Under the pieces are notes generated by a model. That model did not search any database and was not told the origin of the DNA. It saw nothing but the letters and a program-made list of their open reading frames with translations. From TMED23 sp964643045 (GTDB taxonomy: Bacteria > Pseudomonadota > Alphaproteobacteria > Rhodospirillales > UBA2165): DNA of 12,535 nucleotides. Below, in pieces: positions 5,852 through 12,535 of this stretch. The stretch covers positions 1-12,535 of the forward strand of contig CAZXSC010000083.1 in the NCBI GenBank assembly GCA_964643045.1. The letters are read 5' to 3'. The stretch's first letter is position 1. Every line of letters starts with the position of its first letter. A program made the translations under genes and the position numbers.

Positions 5852-5893
5852 GAAATAGGGAAAAATGGTTTAGTTTTAAACGGCGCTATTTCT
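5851..5893 (+). other. Inverted repeat in the tuf-rpsJ gap
   Basis: The 71-base gap between tuf and rpsJ holds AGAAATAG (5851-5858) and CTATTTCT (5886-5893), which can pair over a 27-base loop. It is AT-rich and lacks a following T-run, so partial termination at best. A TCTAAT at 5891-5896 resembles a -10 box but has no good -35, so a separate rpsJ promoter is only a possibility. Confidence 0.25.
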
Positions 5894-5922
5894 AATTTTA
5901 GAAAAATATTTGGAATTAAGTA

Positions 5923-6234
5923 ATGGTAGATAGTCAAAATATCCGTATACGCTTAAAAGCTTTTGATCATAGAGTGCTTGATACGTCGACTTTGGAAATT
6001 GTTAACACAGCGAAGCGGACCGGAGCTCAAGTGCGCGGGCCCATTCCTCTACCTACTAAGATTGAGAAATATACTGTGTTACGTTCACCACATATAGATA
6101 AAAAGTCACGTGAGCAATTCGAAATCAGAACACATAAGCGAGTTATTGATATCCTAGATCCGACCCCAGAAACCGTTGATGCATTGATGAAATTGGACCT
6201 AGCGTCTGGCGTTGATGTTGAGATAAAACTTTAG
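5923..6234 (+). CDS. rpsJ: 30S ribosomal protein S10
   Basis: A 103-residue S10, the same length as in E. coli. The start I-R-I-R-L-K-A-F-D-H, the PIPLPTKIEKYTVLRSPH segment (41-58) and SREQFEIRTHKR (62-73) are hallmarks. S10 sits in the head of the small subunit; as NusE it also pairs with NusB in transcription antitermination. It opens the S10 gene run. The 71-base gap before it is the largest in the protein-coding cluster, so it is the likeliest place for an internal promoter, though none is convincing. GGA lies eleven bases before the ATG. Confidence 0.98.
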   Translation: MVDSQNIRIRLKAFDHRVLDTSTLEIVNTAKRTGAQVRGPIPLPTKIEKYTVLRSPHIDKKSREQFEIRTHKRVIDILDPTPETVDALMKLDLASGVDVEIKL

Positions 6235-6243
6235 GAATAGACT

Positions 6244-7119
6244 ATGAGAACTGGACTTATAGCGCAAAAAATTGGGATGAGTGCTTATTTCGAGGGAAAT
6301 GGTCAGCATATACCTGTGACGGTATTAAAGATTGATAATTGTCAAGTTATTTCACATCGTACACAACAGACTGATGGATATACGGCGCTTCAGCTTGGTG
6401 TTGGTAAAGCTAAAGTAAAAAATATTTCGAAACCAATGCGTGGGCACTTTGCTAAATCAAAGTTGGAGCCAAAACGACAAGTCGTTGAATTTCGTGTTTC
6501 TGATGATGCGATGGTTGATATTGGCGAAGAAATTACAGCGGGGCATTTCGTTGTTGGCCAATTCGTTGATGTTGTCGGGGTTAGCCAAGGAAAGGGTTTT
6601 GCTGGAGCTATGAAAAGACATGGTTTTCATGGGCTTCGTGCATCCCACGGTGTATCAATTTCACATCGGAGCCATGGCTCGACTGGTCAGTGTCAAGATC
6701 CTGGCAAGGTTTTTAAAGGAAAAAAAATGGCGGGACATATGGGTGATGTGCAGAAAACGGCTCAAAGCCTGCAGGTTATTTCAACCGATGTGGATCGTGG
6801 TATTATTTTAGTTAAAGGCGCAGTTCCCGGATCGAAGGGGGGGTATATTTTGGTTAAAGATGCGTTAAAAAAGATTTTACCTGAAAACGTTCCAATGCCC
6901 GCGGGTACGCGTTCCCGAGTTTCTACTAAGGGAGATGACTTGTCACGAGAAGGGGCCTCTGACGCAACTATACCTGCATCAGACGACCCTGTTGAAGCTA
7001 TATCAGAAGAACCTGTTGAAACCGCATTAGATGATCCGGGGCAAATTGGGTCGGATGAACCTGTTGAAACGGAGCCAGATGAACCTCCTGAGATCGAAAC
7101 GCCTGAGGACGCAAAATAA
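6244..7119 (+). CDS. rplC: 50S ribosomal protein L3 with long acidic C-terminal tail
   Basis: A 291-residue protein, against about 209 in E. coli. Residues 1-215 are a normal L3: MRTGLIAQKIGMS at the start and the core RHGFHGLRASHGVSISHRSH (125-144), followed by GSTGQCQDPGKVFKGKKMAGH, which contains the glutamine (Q149 or Q151) methylated by PrmB in other bacteria. L3 binds 23S rRNA near the peptidyl-transferase centre and starts 50S assembly. From about residue 229 a Pro- and acid-rich tail follows, with about 22 Asp/Glu and only two Lys/Arg in the last 61 residues, containing five 8-residue units. C-terminal extensions of L3 occur in other alphaproteobacteria, but this repeat is striking. 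AGGA lies seven bases before the ATG; the stop overlaps the rplD start by one base (TAATG). Confidence 0.97.
   Translation: MRTGLIAQKIGMSAYFEGNGQHIPVTVLKIDNCQVISHRTQQTDGYTALQLGVGKAKVKNISKPMRGHFAKSKLEPKRQVVEFRVSDDAMVDIGEEITAGHFVVGQFVDVVGVSQGKGFAGAMKRHGFHGLRASHGVSISHRSHGSTGQCQDPGKVFKGKKMAGHMGDVQKTAQSLQVISTDVDRGIILVKGAVPGSKGGYILVKDALKKILPENVPMPAGTRSRVSTKGDDLSREGASDATIPASDDPVEAISEEPVETALDDPGQIGSDEPVETEPDEPPEIETPEDAK
6982..7101 (+). repeat. 24-base (8-residue) tandem repeat inside rplC
   Basis: Five imperfect units encode residues 247-286 of L3: DDPVEAIS, EEPVETAL, DDPGQIGS, DEPVETEP and DEPPEIET. At the DNA level GAACCTGTTGAAAC occurs exactly at 7009-7022 and 7057-7070, with a variant at 6985-6998, so the copies lie 24 and 48 bases apart. 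The shared bases suggest growth by in-frame duplication rather than chance composition. Confidence 0.75.
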
Positions 7120-7739
7120 TGAAGTATCCAGTCATAGATATCAATAATAAGAGCTTGGGCGATATTGATCTTGACGAAGCGGTATTTGGTGTGCCTGAGC
7201 GGACCGACATATTATCGCGTGCGGTTAACTGGCAACTAGCAAAACGCCGGGCTGGGACACACAAGACAAAACAACGGGCTGAGATTAAGGGGTCAACTGC
7301 AAAACCTTTTAAACAGAAAGGTACAGGTCGTGCTCGGCAGGGTGACAAAAAGGCACCTCAGATGCGCGGTGGAGGTGTAGCTTTTGGTCCGGTTTTTCGC
7401 TCGCATGCACATAAATTGACGAAAAAAATTCGTCGATCCGCGCTCAGGACAGCACTTTCAGTAAAACGTGCTGATGGTAAGTTGGTTGTCCTGAATGAGG
7501 CTAGGGCAAAAACATCAAAAACCTCTGAGTTGGCTAAGTATATAAAAAAGCTGGGTTGGAAATCTGCTTTGATCATTGATGGAGTTGAAATTGATCAAAA
7601 TTTTCACTTAGCTGCGCGTAATATTAAGGGCATAGACGTGTTACCACAGCAGGGGGCGAATGTTTATGACATTCTCAGGCGTGATATTTTAGTTTTAACT
7701 AAGGATGCCATTGACAAATTGGTGGAGCGCTTGAAATGA
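7119..7739 (+). CDS. rplD: 50S ribosomal protein L4
   Basis: A 206-residue L4. The long internal loop that reaches the exit tunnel is clear: R44-A-G-T-H-K-T-K, then KGTGRARQGDKKAPQMRGGG (67-86) and FGPVFRSHAH (89-98). In E. coli L4 also represses its own operon through the S10 leader; no such leader structure is evident here. The start codon shares one base with the rplC stop, and GAGGA nine bases upstream lies inside the last codons of rplC, so the two are probably translationally coupled. The stop overlaps the next gene by four bases (ATGA). Confidence 0.97.
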   Translation: MKYPVIDINNKSLGDIDLDEAVFGVPERTDILSRAVNWQLAKRRAGTHKTKQRAEIKGSTAKPFKQKGTGRARQGDKKAPQMRGGGVAFGPVFRSHAHKLTKKIRRSALRTALSVKRADGKLVVLNEARAKTSKTSELAKYIKKLGWKSALIIDGVEIDQNFHLAARNIKGIDVLPQQGANVYDILRRDILVLTKDAIDKLVERLK

Positions 7740-8065
7740 GTAAACATAGTCATGTAGGTAAAAATATAAGATTAAGGAAAGAACGGATGTATGAAGTTAT
7801 TCGTTCGCCAATAATAACTGAGAAAGCAACTTTAATCTCGGAGCATAATCAAGTGACGTTTAAAGTGCCACTTGGGGCTACGAAACCAGAAATTAAAGTT
7901 GCAGTTGAAGGCTTATTTGAAGTTAAGGTTAAGGCGGTTAACACGATAGTTCAGAAAGGTAAAATGAAACGTTTTCGTGGCCAACTTGGTAGGCGCTCTG
8001 ACTACAAAAAGGCAATTGTTACGTTGGTCGATGGCGATTCCATTGATATTACGACAGGGGTGTAG
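7736..8065 (+). CDS. rplW: 50S ribosomal protein L23
   Basis: A 109-residue L23 (100 in E. coli). The core begins YEVIRSPIITEKATL at residue 19 and includes KPEIKVAVEGLFEVKV (near 50-65). L23 lies at the tunnel exit, where trigger factor and SRP dock. The first ATG overlaps the rplD stop (ATGA) and has GGAG eight bases upstream; a second in-frame ATG at 7787, also with a purine-rich GGAAAG ahead, would remove the basic first 17 residues. I prefer the first because of the overlap, but the shorter form is possible. Confidence 0.95.
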   Translation: MSKHSHVGKNIRLRKERMYEVIRSPIITEKATLISEHNQVTFKVPLGATKPEIKVAVEGLFEVKVKAVNTIVQKGKMKRFRGQLGRRSDYKKAIVTLVDGDSIDITTGV

Positions 8066-8067
8066 AG

Positions 8068-8892
8068 ATGGCACTAAGAAATTATAAGCCAACCTCTCCC
8101 TCACGTCGAAACTTAGTTTTGATTGATCGTTCTGATCTTTGGAAAGGGAAGCCCGAGAAAATTCTGACAGAAGGGTTGTCCAGTAAGGGTGGGCGTAATA
8201 ATGCGGGGCGCATTACCGCTCGCCGTCGAGGGGGAGGTCATAAAAGACGCTATCGTATTATAGATTTTACGCGAACAAAATTTGATATACCCGCAACGGT
8301 GGAGCGGATTGAACATGACCCAAATAGGAGTGCATTCATCGCTTTATTAAAATATGAAGATGGTGAAAAGGCTTATATAATTGCACCGCAACGGTTGGCC
8401 CCCGGTGATACAGTTGTGTCTGGCAAAAATGTCGATATTAAGCCTGGGAATGCATTGCCAATGGAAAACATACCGGTCGGCACAATTATCCATAATGTTG
8501 AGTTGAAAGTTGGTGGCGGAGCTCAGATCGCGCGGTCAGCAGGGACCTATGTTCAGTTGATTGGTAAAGATCAAGGATATGCGCAGCTTCGTATGAACTC
8601 TGGCGAGATTCGAATAATTCGCGCAGAGTGCATGGCTACGATAGGAGCTGTTTCGAATCCTGATAAAGCAAATATTAAGCTTGGTAAAGCAGGTCGAAAG
8701 CGCTGGCTAGGTAAGCGTTCAGCAGTACGCGGTGTTGCCATGAATCCTGTCGATCATCCGCATGGTGGCGGTGAGGGTAGGACATCTGGTGGCCGACACC
8801 CTGTGACGCCTTGGGGAAAGCCGACAAAGGGCAAGCGTACACGGAGTAATAAAAAAACCGACCGGCTTATTATTCGCCGTCGAAAACGTTAA
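8068..8892 (+). CDS. rplB: 50S ribosomal protein L2
   Basis: A 274-residue L2 of normal length. It begins MALRNYKPTSPSRR and shows GGRNNAGRITARRRGGGHKR (41-60) and NPVDHPHGGGEGRTSGG (226-242), where H230 corresponds to the functionally important His of E. coli L2. The C-terminus KKTDRLIIRRRKR is typical. L2 binds 23S rRNA domain IV, helps subunits join and supports peptidyl transfer. It starts two bases after the rplW stop, with an AGGGG-type ribosome binding site inside the end of rplW. Confidence 0.99.
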   Translation: MALRNYKPTSPSRRNLVLIDRSDLWKGKPEKILTEGLSSKGGRNNAGRITARRRGGGHKRRYRIIDFTRTKFDIPATVERIEHDPNRSAFIALLKYEDGEKAYIIAPQRLAPGDTVVSGKNVDIKPGNALPMENIPVGTIIHNVELKVGGGAQIARSAGTYVQLIGKDQGYAQLRMNSGEIRIIRAECMATIGAVSNPDKANIKLGKAGRKRWLGKRSAVRGVAMNPVDHPHGGGEGRTSGGRHPVTPWGKPTKGKRTRSNKKTDRLIIRRRKR

Positions 8893-8901
8893 GGAGATAA
8901 A

Positions 8902-9180
8902 GTGGCTCGCTCAGTTTGGAAAGGACCTTTCGTTGATTCATATCTGCTTAAGAAAGCAGAGGTGGCTCGTGCATCCGGTCGAAATGATGTGATTAAAACT
9001 TGGTCACGCAGATCAACCATTCTCCCACAGTTCGTGGGATTAACCTTCGGTGTGTACAATGGAAAAAAATTCATCCCTGTTTTAGTAACAGAAAACATGG
9101 TTGGCCATAAAATGGGGGAGTTTTCTCCAACGCGTACATATTTTGGCCATTTGGCCGATAAAAAAGGAAAGAGAGCCTAA
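8902..9180 (+). CDS. rpsS: 30S ribosomal protein S19
   Basis: A 92-residue S19 beginning MARSVWKGPFVD, with KTWSRRSTILPQFVGLTFGV (33-52), TENMVGHKMGEFSPTRTYFGH (63-83) and a basic end; the same length as in E. coli. It lies in the head of the 30S subunit and forms a complex with S13. The start codon is GTG, supported by AAGGAG five bases upstream; no in-frame ATG would keep the conserved N-terminus. It lies nine bases after rplB and two before rplV. Confidence 0.98.
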   Translation: MARSVWKGPFVDSYLLKKAEVARASGRNDVIKTWSRRSTILPQFVGLTFGVYNGKKFIPVLVTENMVGHKMGEFSPTRTYFGHLADKKGKRA

Positions 9181-9182
9181 TC

Positions 9183-9563
9183 ATGGGCAAGAAATCATCA
9201 CCCAGGAAATTTGCGGATAATGAGGCAATGGCTTATGGAAAAATGATCCGGACGTCTCCGCAGAAAATCAATTTGGTGGCCGAAGGTATTCGCGGTAAAT
9301 CCTGTGAATCTGCCCTAAGTGATTTAACATTTTCGTCAAGGCGCATTTCATCTGAGGTAAAAAAAGTTCTTCAAGCCGCTATTGCCAATGCGGAGAATAA
9401 TCACCAGCTTGATATAGATCGACTCTATGTTGCAGAAGCAAGCTGTGGTCGTGCTCTTGTAATGAAGCGTTGGCGTCCACGTGCAAGAGGTCGCACGGGT
9501 CGTATTTTCAAACCATTTAGCAACTTGACTATAGTTGTTCGCGAGCGTGAGGAGATAGTTTAA
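9183..9563 (+). CDS. rplV: 50S ribosomal protein L22
   Basis: A 126-residue L22. The N-terminal extension of about 16 residues relative to the 110-residue E. coli protein is usual in alphaproteobacteria. Conserved parts are RTSPQKINLVAEGIRGK (24-40), AIANAENNHQLD (66-77) and the tunnel-lining hairpin KRWRPRARGRTGRI (95-108), where macrolide-resistance changes are known in other bacteria. The stop overlaps the rpsC start by one base (TAATG). Confidence 0.98.
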   Translation: MGKKSSPRKFADNEAMAYGKMIRTSPQKINLVAEGIRGKSCESALSDLTFSSRRISSEVKKVLQAAIANAENNHQLDIDRLYVAEASCGRALVMKRWRPRARGRTGRIFKPFSNLTIVVREREEIV

Positions 9564-10243
9564 TGGGCCAGAAAGTGAACCCTATTGGCTTTCGGGTTGG
9601 CATAAATCGTACTTGGGATTCCCGTTGGTATGCTGAGGGTGATAATTATGCGGATCAGTTGCATGCAGATGTTACTATACGTGAATTCTTGCATGGACGT
9701 CTCAAACAAGCCGGACTTAGCAAAATAGTAATCGAACGACCAGCAAAGCGAGCAAGAATTACTATTTACACTGCGCGACCTGGAGTTGTTATTGGTAAGA
9801 AGGGTGCCGACATAGAAACGCTCCGGAAAGAGCTGTCAAAGCGTACGGGTGGCGAGGTGAGCCTCAATATCGTTGAGATTCGCAAGCCAGAAATTGATGC
9901 GATGTTGATAGCGGAAAATATTGCTCACCAGTTAGAGAGACGGATTGCTTTCCGCCGCGCGATGAAGCGTGCCGTTCAGTCAGCTATGCGTTTGGGCGCT
10001 GAAGGTATAAGGATTAATTGTGGCGGACGGTTGGGCGGAGCGGAAATCGCACGCACAGAATGGTATCGTGAAGGCAGGGTCCCCCTTCATACATTACGGG
10101 CAGATATTGATTATGGAGTAGCGCGTGCCAAAACGACTTATGGTATCTGCGGCATCAAAGTCTGGGTATATAAAGGTGAAGTTTTATCTCATGATCCAAT
10201 GGCACAAGAAAAAAAGACACAAGATATGCAATCGGCTCGTTAG
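9563..10243 (+). CDS. rpsC: 30S ribosomal protein S3
   Basis: A 226-residue S3 (233 in E. coli). It begins MGQKVNPIGFRVGINRTWDS. The KH domain has ARPGVVIGKKGADIETL (71-87) with the G-K-K-G loop at 78-81; the C-terminal domain has GRLGGAEIARTEWYREGRVP and LRADIDYG. S3 lies at the mRNA entry tunnel and takes part in helicase activity. GAGGAG in the end of rplV lies nine bases before the ATG. A 30-base gap, the largest among the ribosomal genes after rpsJ, follows. Confidence 0.99.
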   Translation: MGQKVNPIGFRVGINRTWDSRWYAEGDNYADQLHADVTIREFLHGRLKQAGLSKIVIERPAKRARITIYTARPGVVIGKKGADIETLRKELSKRTGGEVSLNIVEIRKPEIDAMLIAENIAHQLERRIAFRRAMKRAVQSAMRLGAEGIRINCGGRLGGAEIARTEWYREGRVPLHTLRADIDYGVARAKTTYGICGIKVWVYKGEVLSHDPMAQEKKTQDMQSAR

Positions 10244-10273
10244 TTTGAGTTTGGATTAAGAAAGTATAAATGA

Positions 10274-10693
10274 ATGTTACAACCAAAACGTACTAAATTT
10301 CGTAAGGCTCATAAAGGCCGTATACATGGTAATGCAAAGGGCGGTACAGCATTGAACTTTGGAGCCTATGGCATGAAAGCGATGGCCCCCGCTCGGGTTA
10401 CTGCCCGACAGATAGAGGCTGCTCGTCGCGCTATAACACGCCACATGAGACGTGCTGGCCGTGTGTGGATCAGGGTTTTTCCAGATATACCTGTGTCACA
10501 AAAACCAGCAGAGGTTCGGCAAGGCAAAGGTAAAGGCAATCCGGAATATTGGGTTGCGCGCATCAAACCTGGTCGAATTATGTTTGAACTTGATGGCGTA
10601 CCGGAAACAGTGGCACGTAGAGCCTTTGAATTAGCTGCAGCTAAGTTACCTTTGGATACAAAATTTGTACAACGATTAGGGTTAGAAGAGTAG
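10274..10693 (+). CDS. rplP: 50S ribosomal protein L16
   Basis: A 139-residue L16 (136 in E. coli). It begins MLQPKRTKFRKAHKGR and shows GRVWIRVFPDIPVSQKPAEV (62-81) and GKGKGNPEYWVARIKPGR (84-101). The arginine in WIRVFPD corresponds to the site hydroxylated by RoxA/YcfD in E. coli. L16 organises the tRNA A and P sites. An ATG four bases earlier is out of frame and reaches a stop after eight codons, so the start is fixed by the conserved N-terminus. No strong ribosome binding site is seen; purine-rich AAGAAAG is the best candidate. Confidence 0.98.
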   Translation: MLQPKRTKFRKAHKGRIHGNAKGGTALNFGAYGMKAMAPARVTARQIEAARRAITRHMRRAGRVWIRVFPDIPVSQKPAEVRQGKGKGNPEYWVARIKPGRIMFELDGVPETVARRAFELAAAKLPLDTKFVQRLGLEE

Positions 10694-10694
10694 C

Positions 10695-10898
10695 ATGGCC
10701 AAATCCGAGGACATACGTGCAAAAACAATTGATGAATTGAATGAACAGCTCATCGATTTAAGTAAGGAAAAATTTAATTTAAGATTTCAAGCAGCCAGTG
10801 GCCAATTAGAGAACACATCAAGGGTTCGACAAATTCGCCGTACCCTCGCGCAGATTAAAACTGTTTTGAATGAAAAAAAGCGTCTAGACGTGTCTTGA
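10695..10898 (+). CDS. rpmC: 50S ribosomal protein L29
   Basis: A 67-residue L29 made of two helices, with the family signatures ELNEQLIDLSKEKFNLRFQ (14-32) and TSRVRQIRRTLAQIKTVL (41-58). It binds near L23 at the tunnel exit. The ATG lies one base after the rplP stop, with AGAAGAG inside the end of rplP as ribosome binding site. The stop codon overlaps the GAGGAG that serves rpsQ. Confidence 0.97.
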   Translation: MAKSEDIRAKTIDELNEQLIDLSKEKFNLRFQAASGQLENTSRVRQIRRTLAQIKTVLNEKKRLDVS

Positions 10899-10909
10899 GG
10901 AGTAAATAA

Positions 10910-11146
10910 ATGCCTAAGCGACTAATGCAAGGTGTTGTGGTAAGTGATAAAATGGATAAGTCGGTCGTCGTTAAAGTAGAACGGCGGACTCAGCATCCGC
11001 TATATAAAAAATTTATTCGCCGCTCAAAAAGATATGTGGCGCACGATGAAAATAATGCATTTAAAGAAGGTGATCTTGTGCAAATACAAGAATGTCGCCC
11101 AATTTCAAAACGCAAAAATTGGGAAGTGGTAGTCACACCTGAATAG
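10910..11146 (+). CDS. rpsQ: 30S ribosomal protein S17
   Basis: A 78-residue S17 (84 in E. coli), an OB-fold primary 16S rRNA binder. Signatures are MQGVVVSDKMDKSVVVKVER (6-25), HPLYKKFIRRSKRYVAHDE (29-47) and GDLVQIQECRPISKRKNWEV (54-73). A GAGGAG at 10897-10902, overlapping the rpmC stop, stands seven bases before the ATG. In E. coli the S10 operon ends with this gene; here the spc genes follow within 32 bases. Confidence 0.97.
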   Translation: MPKRLMQGVVVSDKMDKSVVVKVERRTQHPLYKKFIRRSKRYVAHDENNAFKEGDLVQIQECRPISKRKNWEVVVTPE

Positions 11147-11178
11147 GTTCTTTGTGGTTATCAATAGGAGAAAATAAT

Positions 11179-11547
11179 ATGATCCAGATGCAAACTAACC
11201 TAAATGTAGCCGATAACTCTGGCGCGAGGAGGGTTCAGTGCATCAAAGTTCTTGGCGGATCTAAGCGCAGAACGGCTTCAGTTGGTGATGTTGTCGTGGT
11301 AACAATTAAAGAAGCTATTCCGCGTGGTCGTGTAAAGAAAGGTGAGTTACATAGAGCTGTTATTGTTCGGACTAAGAAAGAAATCCGCAGAAACGATGGA
11401 AGTGCGATCCGTTTCGATAGCAATGCTGCTGTGTTGATTAGTCCTCAAGGTGAGCCAGTTGGAACAAGAATATTTGGGCCTGTGACCCGAGAGCTTCGGT
11501 CTCGAAAATTTATGAAAATCATTTCGCTAGCACCCGAAGTTTTGTAG
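11179..11547 (+). CDS. rplN: 50S ribosomal protein L14
   Basis: A 122-residue L14 starting MIQMQTNLNVADNSGARR, the universal N-terminus. AGGAG lies eight bases upstream, which fixes this ATG; a TTG-started extension of nine codons from 11152 is not needed and has no site. Other marks are KEAIPRGRVKKGELHRAVIV, residues typical of the L14 barrel, and RFDSNAAVLI and GTRIFGPVTREL near the end. L14 forms an inter-subunit bridge and binds the silencing factor RsfS. First gene of the spc segment. Confidence 0.98.
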   Translation: MIQMQTNLNVADNSGARRVQCIKVLGGSKRRTASVGDVVVVTIKEAIPRGRVKKGELHRAVIVRTKKEIRRNDGSAIRFDSNAAVLISPQGEPVGTRIFGPVTRELRSRKFMKIISLAPEVL

Positions 11548-11558
11548 GAGTTTTTTAA

Positions 11559-11882
11559 ATGACGGTATCGTTCAAGGTTAGGAAAGGTGATCAAGTATTG
11601 ATCCTCTCAGGAAAAGATAAAGGAAAAAAAGGTGAAATTCTAAAGATGATCCCAAACGATCAACGTGCGATTATTCAGGGTGTGAATATGGTTAAGCGCC
11701 ACACATCTCCTTCACAAGCAGGTGCAGGTGGGATCGTTGAAAAGGAGGCCCCAATGCATATTTCGAATGTTGCGCTGATTGATCCAAAAGAAGAAAAGGC
11801 GACGCGTGTTGGGTATAAATATTTAGAAGATGGGCGTAAGGTCCGTTATTCGAAAAAATCTGGCGAAGTGATAGATGTTTGA
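11559..11882 (+). CDS. rplX: 50S ribosomal protein L24
   Basis: A 107-residue L24 (104 in E. coli), one of the two proteins that initiate 50S assembly. The KOW motif occupies about residues 7-32 (KGDQVLILSGKDKGKKGEIL), followed by GVNMVKRHTSPSQAGAGGIV and PMHISNVALIDP. AGGAG eight bases before the ATG supports the start. It lies 11 bases after rplN and 11 before rplE. Confidence 0.98.
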   Translation: MTVSFKVRKGDQVLILSGKDKGKKGEILKMIPNDQRAIIQGVNMVKRHTSPSQAGAGGIVEKEAPMHISNVALIDPKEEKATRVGYKYLEDGRKVRYSKKSGEVIDV

Positions 11883-11893
11883 GGTGAATTGAG

Positions 11894-12433
11894 ATGACAA
11901 GGTTAAGCGAAAGCTTCCATGCCGAAGTTAAACCAGCTCTGATGTCGTATTTTCGTTACAAAAATACGATGCAAGTGCCGCGGCTCGATAAGATCATCAT
12001 TAATATGGGCGTTGGCGAAGCTTCTCAGGACAAGAAAAAGATTGAATCAGCACTTGAGGATATGATGTTAGTATCCGGTCAAAGACCAGTCGTTACTAGA
12101 GCCCGAAAGTCGATCGCAAGTTTTAAGCTTCGCGATGGAATGATTGTTGGCTGTAAAGTAACGTTACGAGGAGATAAGATGTTTGAATTTCTTGATCGCC
12201 TGATCAATATAGCTTTGCCTCGTGTGCGAGATTTTCGGGGTATTTCGCCAAAAAGTTTTGATGGGCATGGAAATTTTGCGCTTGGTATTAAGGAACAGAT
12301 TGTTTTTCCGGAAATTAATTACGACAAAGTTGACCAGATTCGTGGCATGGACGTTGTCATTTGTACGACAGCTAAGACTGATGAGGAAGGCCGTGAACTC
12401 CTCAGAGGTTTTAACATGCCTTTTACTAATTAA
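11894..12433 (+). CDS. rplE: 50S ribosomal protein L5
   Basis: A 179-residue L5, exactly the E. coli length. It carries VPRLDKIIINMGVGEASQDK (28-47), GQRPVVTRARKSIASFKLRD (77-96), GCKVTLRGDKMFEFLDRL and the closing GMDVVICTTAKTDEEGRELL. L5 delivers 5S rRNA with L18 and contacts P-site tRNA. The ATG has GAGGTG seven bases ahead, partly within the rplX stop region. Confidence 0.98.
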   Translation: MTRLSESFHAEVKPALMSYFRYKNTMQVPRLDKIIINMGVGEASQDKKKIESALEDMMLVSGQRPVVTRARKSIASFKLRDGMIVGCKVTLRGDKMFEFLDRLINIALPRVRDFRGISPKSFDGHGNFALGIKEQIVFPEINYDKVDQIRGMDVVICTTAKTDEEGRELLRGFNMPFTN

Positions 12434-12457
12434 TGGGTGAACGGAGGTTCATAAACC

Positions 12458-12535
12458 ATGGCTAAGAAAAGTGTGGTTGAGCGAAATAAAAAACGTATTC
12501 GTCTATCAGGCAAGTTTTCGGGTAAACGTACAATT
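12458..12535 (+). CDS. rpsN: 30S ribosomal protein S14, 5' part only
   Basis: The first 26 codons of S14, beginning MAKKSVVERNKKR, cut by the window end. The family is usually about 101 residues in this zinc-free long form; the absence of an early Cys-x-x-Cys fits that form, although the zinc motif would come later than the visible part. GGAGG at 12443-12447 stands ten bases before the ATG. It follows rplE as in the standard spc order. Confidence 0.93.
   Translation, partial: MAKKSVVERNKKRIRLSGKFSGKRTI

Noticed and set aside
5849..5900. Rho-independent terminator after tuf
   Set aside because: The inverted repeat has a 27-base loop, few G-C pairs and no T-run, and the following genes are part of a continuous run, so read-through is expected.
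11152..11178. A TTG-started nine-codon extension of L14
   Set aside because: The L14 family starts at MIQMQTNL, and AGGAG is placed correctly for the ATG at 11179, not for the TTG.

Overview
The window looks like chromosomal DNA of an alphaproteobacterium carrying the edge of an integrated mobile element. The evidence is the gene order (rlmB, tRNA-Tyr, tRNA-Gly, tuf, then the S10 and spc ribosomal protein run), the character of the EF-Tu, L22 and L3 proteins, and a moderately AT-rich base composition. No species can be named from the sequence alone.

Region 1 (about 1-2651) is the right arm of an integrated element, probably a temperate phage or phage-like island. It is visibly more GC-rich than the rest. 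On the minus strand it carries a tyrosine recombinase followed by a PD-(D/E)XK (RecB/Cas4-like) nuclease one base later, an operon apparently closed by a hairpin at 154-173. On the other strand a small basic protein gene (9-161) converges on it; its pattern recalls the ribosome-rescue factor ArfA. Upstream of the integrase lie a strong sigma70-type promoter, a 20-codon ORF whose stop overlaps the integrase start, and a palindrome-rich stretch that I take to be the attachment-site region. The element abuts the 3' end of a tRNA-Thr(UGU) gene (2652-2727), a classical integration target. The other junction lies outside the window.

Region 2 (2652-4140) is host DNA: tRNA-Thr, a SnoaL/NTF2-fold orphan gene, and rlmB on the minus strand, encoding a 23S rRNA 2'-O-methyltransferase.

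Region 3 (4141-12535) is one long rightward translation cluster: tRNA-Tyr(GUA), tRNA-Gly(UCC), tuf, rpsJ, rplC, rplD, rplW, rplB, rpsS, rplV, rpsC, rplP, rpmC, rpsQ, rplN, rplX, rplE and the start of rpsN, with gaps of 0-30 bases and several 1- or 4-base overlaps. The tRNA genes feed decoding, EF-Tu delivers charged tRNAs, and the ribosomal proteins build both subunits.

The most notable features are: (i) the left flank of tuf is of the tufB type (tRNA-Tyr, tRNA-Gly) and the right flank of the tufA type (rpsJ), a chimeric arrangement like that described for Rickettsia; (ii) ribosomal protein L3 carries an acidic C-terminal tail built on an 8-residue repeat; (iii) 14 bases of the tRNA-Thr 3' half are repeated in inverted orientation within the element; and (iv) a small ORF appears translationally coupled to the integrase. 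I saw no CRISPR array, IS element or clearly new defence system.
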